From contig JAFZFF010000049.1 in NCBI GenBank assembly GCA_017556045.1, forward strand, positions 1 through 47,045: a stretch of DNA of 47,045 nucleotides, written 5' to 3'. Position numbers and translations under genes: made by a program. How positions within the stretch are numbered: position 1 is the stretch's first letter; every line of letters begins with the position of its first letter. The notes beneath the pieces are model-generated. The model was not told where the DNA came from and ran no database searches. It saw nothing but the letters and a program-made list of their open reading frames with translations. Origin of the DNA: Bacteroidaceae bacterium (lineage in GTDB: Bacteria > Bacteroidota > Bacteroidia > Bacteroidales > Bacteroidaceae). This document shows positions 41,285 to 47,045 of this stretch, one piece after another.

Positions 41285-43693
41285 TCACTCCTTATACAAT
41301 GCCTCCACGGGATTCTCCTTTGCTGCACGCCATGATCGGGCGAGCACGATGGCACTGGTCACAGCCAGTACGATGAGGAGAGCGAGAGCGAACACCCACC
41401 AGTAGAGTGGGATGTGGTAGGCGTAGCCCTGCAGCCAGCGCTGCATGATGAGGTAGCTCACGGGCATGGCAAAGAGGAAGGCCACGAGCACCATCCGTGC
41501 GTATTGCCCTACGAACATACCGAGTATCTGACCTATCTTCGCTCCGTGTACGCGGCGCACGGCAATCTCGCGACGGCGATACTGGGTCTCGAAGAAGACG
41601 AGCCCGAAGACTCCCATCAAGGATATGCAGATAGAGATGATGGAGAAGATGGTGATAAGGCGATTGAGTTTACTTTCCTTTTCATATTGACGACCCAACT
41701 CTTCGTCGAAGAACTCGATGGTAATGTCACTAGGCGCGACTGTAGAGTCCATTTTCTTGATGCAGTCATATATATGCGCTTTCACTGCGTTGATATCAGC
41801 ATTCGGTGTAGTACGGACATAGAGTTGCGACAAGTAACCCTCGTGCTCCTTTACACTGAATGCGAATGGAAGCATTTCTAGTTGCAAAGAACGGAATTTG
41901 AAGTCGTCACAAAAACCAATGACAACGCCTTTCATTCCATAAACAAATTTTTCGTTGAGAGAAAGGCCGTATTCCTTACGCGCAGTCTCATTGAATAGAA
42001 ATTGTATCTCCGATTGCTGTTCATCTTCTGGTCTGAAAATACGTCCCTCCTTGATTTCGATTCCCATAAACTCCAAAAAGTTGTGAGCTACGTGATATGC
42101 CTGGGTTCTTATCTCCTCTCCGTTCTCTCTATGTAGGTTCAAGGTCTGTCGCATCTCTCCCATAAAAGGTGTTGCAGCGAATGTAACGTCGGCAATCATT
42201 GGATTGGATTTCAGTTCACCAGTAAATTGTTGGCGAAGGTTATAATCCCAATGTGCTTTGCCTGCCTTGGAAATGTCTGCCGCAAGGAGATGTTCTTTGT
42301 TGAACCCCATATCGTAGTTTCTCACATAGGAGTATTGCATACGTATAAACATGCTGCAGACGATGAGTGAGATGGAGATAACAAACTGGATTGTCAGAAG
42401 CACATAACGCAAACGACGGCCCGATGCAGTGTTGCCAAACGAACCTTTCAGCGCAAAGGCTGGCGGCACAGAAGTGATGTAGTAGGCTGGATAGATGCTG
42501 CTGACAACGGCAAGTAAAAGTCCGGTAAGGATGATAACAAACAATATCTTTGGGTTATCTTCTAGTGCAACGGATGTGGATACCATATCCGTAAGCTCGG
42601 GCGCAATCATAAATATAATGTATGCGGCAAGTAGAAGCCCGAGCGCAACCAACCCGACGGCTTCGAGTACAAAGCCTATACGTAAACGGTGCGTAGAGCA
42701 GCCAAATACTTTTTCTGTATTCACGCGACGTATGCGGCGTGGAACCATCGCCATAAAGAAGTTTACAAAGTTGATGAATGCTATTGCAAGTATCAGCACT
42801 GCAATGCTCAACAAAGTATAGGTGGTGACAGGATTGGTGCTGGGGAAAGGAATGCCATCCATATCTTTAGCGAAATATACACCATACAATGGAGTAATGC
42901 GGAATGCTTTTTTTGCCACATCCAACCAACCATCCAAGTCATCGGTTTCAGGTTTCTTCCAACTGTTGTCACCAGTAAGGAAAGGTATGAGACTTTCCAG
43001 TTTCTGCGCTGCACTTATCAAGAATGCATCTTGCTGTTTTTCGCTGATGAGTTTGTAGTAGTAGATATGTTCCCAAGAGTCTCCACCTTCGCCAACCTTG
43101 ACAAACATTTCGCTACCATTCAGACTACTATTTATGGGAAAATCCTTATAAATTCCCTTAATCGTAAACGAAATGTTGTCCTTATCTTTTATTACATCGT
43201 CTACTTCTAAACCGTGTTTACGAGCAAAACTCTCACTGAGCAAGACACTCCAGGGGGGCAACTGATCGTAATTGCCCGTTGTCAATTCGAAGCCCATAGT
43301 CTTGGGCAGAAATTCCGATCCCGCACTTATCTTGATTTTCACTTCTTCATCTTTTTCATGCTCCCCATCTTTGCATGGGATATACCACTGATCCTCCCAT
43401 GCCACGAGTGCGTATAGGTGTCCGTAGCTCTCCACATTATCATTGTCTTCACCGATGGTCTCACCTATCTTATGAGAAGTGTGGGGAATCCACTTGTCGC
43501 TGTTGCCTAGGATAAGGGAGGAAACTTCCAGTCGGTACACCCTTTCTGCATCTTTAAAACAGCGATTATAACTAAGGTCAAAGTTTACCTGTACCAAAAT
43601 GATATAGGCAGCTGCAAAGGCAATGCTCAAACCGAGGATGTTGAGCACGGACGACACCTTGTAGCGGCGTAGGTTCTTGAAAAACTCTTTCAT
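41285..43693 (-). CDS. FtsX/MacB-like ABC transporter permease (802 aa)
   Basis: Double-length permease of the MacB/FtsX type found in long Bacteroidetes clusters. N-terminal transmembrane helix (about 14-36), periplasmic MacB core (about 40-270), three helices (about 285-400), another helix near 425, a second periplasmic core (about 450-660) and three C-terminal helices (about 670-790) with VFFETQYRRREIAVRRVHGA and the terminal AAKENPVEALYKE. Such proteins couple with a separate ATPase for mechanotransmission or lipoprotein/peptide export; no ATPase is present in this window. Upstream are five 22-bp repeats and further arrays that may regulate it. Confidence 0.92.
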   Translation of the reverse strand: MKEFFKNLRRYKVSSVLNILGLSIAFAAAYIILVQVNFDLSYNRCFKDAERVYRLEVSSLILGNSDKWIPHTSHKIGETIGEDNDNVESYGHLYALVAWEDQWYIPCKDGEHEKDEEVKIKISAGSEFLPKTMGFELTTGNYDQLPPWSVLLSESFARKHGLEVDDVIKDKDNISFTIKGIYKDFPINSSLNGSEMFVKVGEGGDSWEHIYYYKLISEKQQDAFLISAAQKLESLIPFLTGDNSWKKPETDDLDGWLDVAKKAFRITPLYGVYFAKDMDGIPFPSTNPVTTYTLLSIAVLILAIAFINFVNFFMAMVPRRIRRVNTEKVFGCSTHRLRIGFVLEAVGLVALGLLLAAYIIFMIAPELTDMVSTSVALEDNPKILFVIILTGLLLAVVSSIYPAYYITSVPPAFALKGSFGNTASGRRLRYVLLTIQFVISISLIVCSMFIRMQYSYVRNYDMGFNKEHLLAADISKAGKAHWDYNLRQQFTGELKSNPMIADVTFAATPFMGEMRQTLNLHRENGEEIRTQAYHVAHNFLEFMGIEIKEGRIFRPEDEQQSEIQFLFNETARKEYGLSLNEKFVYGMKGVVIGFCDDFKFRSLQLEMLPFAFSVKEHEGYLSQLYVRTTPNADINAVKAHIYDCIKKMDSTVAPSDITIEFFDEELGRQYEKESKLNRLITIFSIISICISLMGVFGLVFFETQYRRREIAVRRVHGAKIGQILGMFVGQYARMVLVAFLFAMPVSYLIMQRWLQGYAYHIPLYWWVFALALLIVLAVTSAIVLARSWRAAKENPVEALYKE

Positions 43694-43742
43694 TGTCGTT
43701 ATACTATTTATTTTATGTTCTCTATATTTGTTTGCTTCAGTT

Positions 43743-43852
43743 TTCCTTTGTCTAAACTAGAGTTTTTCCTTATAAAAACTGTAGTTTCCCTTTGTCCAAA
43801 CTACAGTTTGGAGCCTTCCAAATTCCAGTTTTTCTTTATCCAAACTCGTTCG
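43743..43852. repeat. Five-unit 22-bp tandem array (AAACT..AGTT units)
   Basis: Five consecutive 22-bp units (43743, 43765, 43787, 43809, 43831), most with the pattern tttcctttgtccaaactacagtt. The unit 3/4 junction contains ACAGTTTGG, which fits the LytTR-box consensus. It lies 50-160 bp upstream of the permease start. Confidence 0.85.
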
Positions 43853-43881
43853 TTCGCACTTCTTGTCAAGTTTTTTCAAGC

Positions 43882-43969
43882 CCTTGACAAAAAATTATCA
43901 TAGGCTTGATAAAATTTTGTCACTATTGCGATAATTTTTTGTCACAGGCTTGATAATTTCTTTTCGTCG
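43882..43969. repeat. Four-unit 22-bp tandem array (TTGATAAAATTTTGTCAC units)
   Basis: Units at 43882, 43904, 43926 and 43948 share TTGATAA, then TTTT, then GTCAC. A more degenerate unit seems to precede them (43860-43881). Units 1 and 3 are also inverted relative to each other (TGACAAAAAATTATC with GATAATTTTTTGTCA). Confidence 0.85.
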
Positions 43970-43981
43970 GTTTCTTTTTGT

Positions 43982-44198
43982 CTCACGCGAATCTCGCGAA
44001 TCTCACGAAATTAGCTGCATCGCACTCCTTGGGAGAACTAAAGTTCTCGTCATCGCAACCGACGCTCATTCCGCGTCGGCTCGCAGCTCCCATCCGGCAG
44101 GCAAGCACAAGCGAAGCACGTGCTTTTAGCGAGATGAAAAAATCTTCTCGCATTGTTGTGTGAATGTTTTTTCGCGTCTTTAGCGAGATTCGCGTGAG
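43982..44198. repeat. 217-bp palindrome-ended element
   Basis: Perfect 16-bp terminal inverted repeats CTCACGCGAATCTCGC / GCGAGATTCGCGTGAG. The left end carries an extra direct ATCTCGCGAATCTCACGA word. The interior has the hairpins GAACT/AGTTC and GACGC/GCGTC, and gcacaagcgaagcacgtgc. No ORF of note. Confidence 0.85.
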
Positions 44199-44356
44199 GT
44201 AAATCATATAACTTATTCTTTGTCCTTTTGCTCTGCGAAGTTAAAGCGCTCTGCAAGCATTAACCTTAAGAAATTTGCAAAAAATGCTTTTTCGACCGAA
44301 AATTGTCTAATTTTTTGACACTTTTTGCTGGAGAAGGTGATATTTTTGCAAAATAG

Positions 44357-44387
44357 TTGGAATTTTCTGAAAGGAATCCTACATTTG
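44357..44387 (+). promoter_or_regulatory. Promoter of the second ECF sigma operon
   Basis: TTG at 44357-44359 (within agTTGG) and TACATTTG at 44380-44387, spacer 20 nt, 36 nt before the start codon. A second TAnnTTTG match (TATTTTTG, 44341) lies upstream. Confidence 0.75.
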
Positions 44388-44423
44388 TGTGTCTAAGAGA
44401 GTAGAACGACAAAAAGACAACTG

Positions 44424-44915
44424 ATGGACAACATTGAAAGACAATTTACTGAAATGGTCAGAGAGTACCGCAAGACGATATACACCGTCTGCTACTTCTT
44501 CTCTGACGACAAGGAGGAGGTGAACGACCTGTTCCAAGAGATACTGATAAACCTATGGAAGGGCTTCAAGGATTTCCGTGGCGAAAGCAGTGTGAAAACT
44601 TGGATATGGCGAGTGAGCCTTAATACTTGTAACAATCTGGAACGAAAGAAGAATAGTAGTGTACAGACTGTTCCGCTTTCGGTCGACATCGACTTGTACA
44701 ACGATGACGACGAGCACAGTAAACAGATTCAGATGTTGTACGATAGAATCAATCGCCTCGATGTCTTTGATAGAGCCATCATTCTCCTTTGGCTGGAGAA
44801 TATGAGCTATCAGGACATAGCCAACGTGGTGGGCATCAGTTTGTCGAGCGTTACCACCAAATTGTTCCGTATCAAGGAGCAACTCAAATCAATGTCTAAC
44901 AACTCAAAAAAGTAA
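44424..44915 (+). CDS. ECF-type RNA polymerase sigma factor (163 aa)
   Basis: Region 2 (about 8-72: MVREYRKTIYTVCYFFSDDKEEVNDLFQEILINLWKGF, TWIWRVSLNTCNN) and region 4 (about 108-158: LDVFDRAIILLWLENMSYQDIANVVGIS, recognition helix SLSSVTTKLFRIKEQL). Its gene partner, 6 nt downstream, is a four-helix membrane protein rather than a typical anti-sigma factor. Confidence 0.93.
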   Translation: MDNIERQFTEMVREYRKTIYTVCYFFSDDKEEVNDLFQEILINLWKGFKDFRGESSVKTWIWRVSLNTCNNLERKKNSSVQTVPLSVDIDLYNDDDEHSKQIQMLYDRINRLDVFDRAIILLWLENMSYQDIANVVGISLSSVTTKLFRIKEQLKSMSNNSKK

Positions 44916-44921
44916 AGTATT

Positions 44922-45518
44922 ATGACACAGCAAATAATTGACTCTGCCGAATTACAGGAACTGAAAGCGCAGTTCACACTCTTGGATCAGAAATTGGATC
45001 AGCAGCGTATCATCAATGAGGAGATTTTGAAGGAATCGATGAACCGCAAACTATCGCGTGTGGAGCAGTGGTATCAGAATCGTTTCCGCACTTCGGCAAT
45101 CGCTGCCCCTATCGTCGGCATAATATTCCTGACTCAGTTTATCGGAAAAGGTTTTCCCTACTGGGGTTTCTGCCTACTCATCATTGCCACGGGAATCTTG
45201 GAAGTTATACTCAATAAGCGAGCCTATAAGGCACTTGATGCTGCTAATCTCCCATCCATGAGTATGACCGAGGCAACGGAACACGTTGCTCGCCACAAGC
45301 ATCTGCGTAAGGTTGCTAACAGCATTCTCGCTCTTCCGCTCATCGTGTTGATAGTGTGGACTATTCTTATTGCCAGCGATTTCGCGTGGAACCTTACCGT
45401 CATTACCATCACCGTATTTGCGATGGGTGTCACCGTCGGCTTGGGCATTACTCAGCAGCGAGCCAATAAGAAACGCCTGGATGAGGTTTTGCAGCAGATA
45501 GAGATGCTAAAGAAATAA
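44922..45518 (+). CDS. Four-helix membrane protein coupled to an ECF sigma factor (198 aa)
   Basis: The N-terminus is a cytoplasmic coiled coil (about 5-55, LQELKAQFTLLDQKLDQQRI). Two hairpins of transmembrane segments lie at about 58-100 and 132-178, with an acidic/His linker between, and a basic coiled-coil tail ends in LQQIEMLKK. The 6-nt gap to the sigma gene implies an operon. It could act as the anti-sigma partner by means of its N-terminal coil, but this is inference; the family is not recognised. Confidence 0.72.
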   Translation: MTQQIIDSAELQELKAQFTLLDQKLDQQRIINEEILKESMNRKLSRVEQWYQNRFRTSAIAAPIVGIIFLTQFIGKGFPYWGFCLLIIATGILEVILNKRAYKALDAANLPSMSMTEATEHVARHKHLRKVANSILALPLIVLIVWTILIASDFAWNLTVITITVFAMGVTVGLGITQQRANKKRLDEVLQQIEMLKK

Positions 45519-45537
45519 TTAGATTGAAAACTTATGG

Positions 45538-45566
45538 AAGCGGTGGACATTCACCGCTTTTTTATT
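45538..45566 (+). terminator. Intrinsic terminator after the second ECF operon
   Basis: AAGCGGTG pairs with CACCGCTT around a 6-nt loop, followed by TTTTTATTT. Confidence 0.9.
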
Positions 45567-45581
45567 TACATCTTCCGAAAA

Positions 45582-45613
45582 TTGCCGGTTGTCGATAGTT
45601 TTTGTTACCTTTG
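45582..45613 (+). promoter_or_regulatory. Promoter of the EamA transporter gene
   Basis: TTG at 45582-45584 and TACCTTTG at 45606-45613, spacer 21 nt; start codon 37 nt downstream. Confidence 0.8.
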
Positions 45614-45650
45614 CGCCGTTTTTCCATGTACCTTATACATTAAATATAAT

Positions 45651-46526
45651 ATGTCGACTCATCGCCCCTCTGTAGGATATCATATATTGGCACTGGCTAC
45701 CATATTGGTGTGGGGCACTACGTTTGCCTCTACCAAGGTGTTGCTCACGCATGGGCTCACTCCTCCAGAGATAATGTTCTACCGTTTCATCATTGCCTAT
45801 GCACTGACGTGGATTTTTTCGCGTAAGCTCTGGGCAGACACTTGGGCCGACGAGCTTTATCTCGCTCTGGCAGGTTTTACCGGTGGTACACTCTATTTCT
45901 TGGCAGAGAATACCGCCATCGACTACACCATTACCTCCAATGTGGCGCTTGTCGTGTGCGTCACTCCCGTGCTCACGGCCCTACTTACGAGCTTGATCTA
46001 TCGTGACCGTATCACGAGTCGCCTTGCTATAGGCTCTGTGGTGGCTCTCATGGGTGTCGGGTTTGTTGTGCTCAATGGCGCCGTACTCAAGATACATCCC
46101 CTGGGCGATGCCCTCGCTCTTGTGGCAGCTCTCGCCTGGGCAGTATATAGTGTAGTGGTGCGCCGCTTCGATGGGCGATACTCCACATGGTTCGTTACCC
46201 GCAAGGTCTTTTTCTATGGCATTGTCACCATGCTCCCCTTTATAGCGGCAGGTATGGGTGGAGGGCTCCATCTCGACCGACTCACCATCCCTGTTGTAGC
46301 GGGCAATGTGCTCTTCCTCTCTGTTGTCGCTTCTATGCTCTGCTTCTACACGTGGAACCTCGTGCTTGAGAAACTCGGCACCATCCGTGCCTCCAATTAC
46401 ATGTATACCCAACCCCTCGTTTCGCTCCTCTGCTCCGTTACTGTGCTGGACGAGCCCATCACATACATCGCCCTGCTTGGTACAATATTTATCCTTTTAG
46501 GAATCTATGTAGCGCAAAAGCACTAA
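45651..46526 (+). CDS. EamA/DMT family transporter (291 aa)
   Basis: ATG at 45651 is preferred over 45534, because the promoter lies between them and the conserved N-terminal helix (YHILALATILVWGTTFASTKVLL) follows at once. Ten hydrophobic segments occur in two EamA repeats (AENTAIDYTITSNVALVVCVTPVLTALLT in the first; VASMLCFYTWNLVLEKLG and YMYTQPLVSLLCSVTVLDEP in the second). Such transporters export or import small metabolites; the substrate is unknown. Confidence 0.92.
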   Translation: MSTHRPSVGYHILALATILVWGTTFASTKVLLTHGLTPPEIMFYRFIIAYALTWIFSRKLWADTWADELYLALAGFTGGTLYFLAENTAIDYTITSNVALVVCVTPVLTALLTSLIYRDRITSRLAIGSVVALMGVGFVVLNGAVLKIHPLGDALALVAALAWAVYSVVVRRFDGRYSTWFVTRKVFFYGIVTMLPFIAAGMGGGLHLDRLTIPVVAGNVLFLSVVASMLCFYTWNLVLEKLGTIRASNYMYTQPLVSLLCSVTVLDEPITYIALLGTIFILLGIYVAQKH

Positions 46527-46894
46527 AAACTTTTCCGTTTAGTGTGATTTTATCTTGCTCCTCCGGCGAAAAGTTGTCACTTTTGTGATATTTGTTATTA
46601 CACCTGCGATAAATCATTTCCGCCGAAGGAATAACAGTACCCCTATTCCTTATATTATATATATGTATTAGGGGAGAATATTCCCGTTTCCCTCCACGTC
46701 TCAAAATCTCCCCATTCCCCCTCTTTTCTCTCTCATACTGTTATTTCTCTCCAAAAACACCCAATTTTCATGTTTTGCAACATATATTTGTCAAACGTTT
46801 AATAATTGCAAAAATGCTCTAAAATTACCCTCTACTGAAAATCAGTCACTTACGAAAATCGTTTAAATTTTCCTTCAAAAAAGTTCTTATATTG
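46527..46894. other. Gene-free A/T-rich DNA upstream of the rRNA operon
   Basis: It holds words of the 22-bp array family (GTCACTTTTGTGATA near 46574 and ACACCTGCGATAA near 46602), a ccccta/taggggag inverted pair around 46636-46676, and long A/T tracts near the rrn promoter. No convincing gene. Confidence 0.6.
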
Positions 46895-46926
46895 TTTGGT
46901 CAGAAAGTAAAAAGTATCTACCTTTG
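46895..46926 (+). promoter_or_regulatory. rRNA operon promoter (P-rrn)
   Basis: TTTG at 46895-46898 and TACCTTTG at 46919-46926 with a 20-nt spacer, exactly the Bacteroidetes consensus, with an A/T-rich upstream stretch as in strong promoters. Confidence 0.9.
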
Positions 46927-47045
46927 CATCCGCAATCGAGAGGGACACCCCTTGAGATGCTAAAAAGAAGAGTTCTTTGAAAAGTTTTTCCATACAGACA
47001 AGTAGTACAAGAAGCTATCTTGTGATGTCGTCACGAGATAGGGTA
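46927..47045 (+). other. rRNA operon leader (5' of the 16S rRNA gene, which lies beyond the window)
   Basis: The segment GTTCTTTGAAAAG (about 46971-46983, boxA/antitermination-like) followed by CATACAGACAAGTAGTACAAG is the leader found just before 16S rRNA genes in Bacteroidales. An inverted pair TATCTTGTGA/TCACGAGATA follows (47017-47042), probably part of the processing stem. Confidence 0.85.

Noticed and set aside
43743-43969. CRISPR array
   Set aside because: Units are contiguous 22-bp repeats with no spacers, are degenerate, and no cas genes are present.
45534-45650. N-terminal extension of the EamA transporter
   Set aside because: A terminator and a well-formed promoter (TTG, 21 nt, TACCTTTG) lie inside this stretch.
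46489-46704. 71-aa minus-strand ORF
   Set aside because: It overlaps the 3' end of the EamA gene and low-complexity A/T-rich DNA; no supporting signal.

Overview
The window looks like a chromosomal stretch of a gut- or oral-type Bacteroidales (phylum Bacteroidota). The signs are: many upstream regions carry the Bacteroidetes -7 box TAnnTTTG, often with TTG/TTTG about 20 bp upstream; there are several families restricted to this group (DUF3316, DUF5020, DUF3109, smalltalk protein, HU-like/DUF3987 cassette); a type IX secretion C-terminal domain is present; and most genes lack Shine-Dalgarno sequences. Genus cannot be fixed from the sequence alone; Prevotellaceae/Bacteroidaceae-like is my guess.

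Layout. 1-745: 3' end of an HU-like DNA-binding gene, a 164-bp palindromic repeat, a telomere-like tandem repeat and a 33-codon smalltalk gene. 969-4685: a 1238-aa exported protein with very biased codons. 4966-12883 (minus strand): cstA, rsmI, a purine permease with a Tsx-like outer membrane partner, an FKBP lipoprotein overlapping glyS, and a secreted PI-PLC. 13209-15914: topoisomerase IV/gyrase A subunit, with 60 bp of its tail duplicated downstream. 16225-19870 (minus): a second, complete cassette of small genes, DUF3987/VirE-type protein, HU-like protein and smalltalk. 20132-21499: membrane-anchored RecA-fold ATPase. 21751-22048: gene-free region with three strong hairpins (candidate ncRNAs). 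22094-26364: AT-rich four-gene membrane/SPFH/TM2 island. 26699-30623: SLC13-type transporter, DUF3316 protein and S41 peptidase lipoprotein. 30718-30799: tRNA-Leu(TAG). 30994-40100: T9SS cargo protein, gpmI, DUF3109, metY-like enzyme, then an ECF sigma/anti-sigma/plug-like secreted protein operon. 40367-43693 (minus): DUF2807 protein, FtsX-family permease and a remnant of a second permease. 44424-46526: second ECF sigma factor with a membrane partner, and an EamA transporter. 46895-47045: an rRNA operon promoter and leader; the 16S gene should begin just beyond the window.

The most unusual aspect is the intergenic DNA. Several gaps are built from short arrays with an exact 22-bp period (26574, 38056, 43743, 43882), large imperfect palindromes (318-481, 37697-37923, 40198-40367, 43982-44198), a dispersed ~33-bp word around CAGTRCGTTGCAGTRC (four copies, one abutting the tRNA), and telomere-like or 'ctcatagct' tandem words. 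In several places these repeats run into genes and encode their ends or an internal linker (cstA C-terminus, DUF3987 linker and C-terminus, S41 peptidase signal peptide). No phage, integrase, transposase or CRISPR array was seen.
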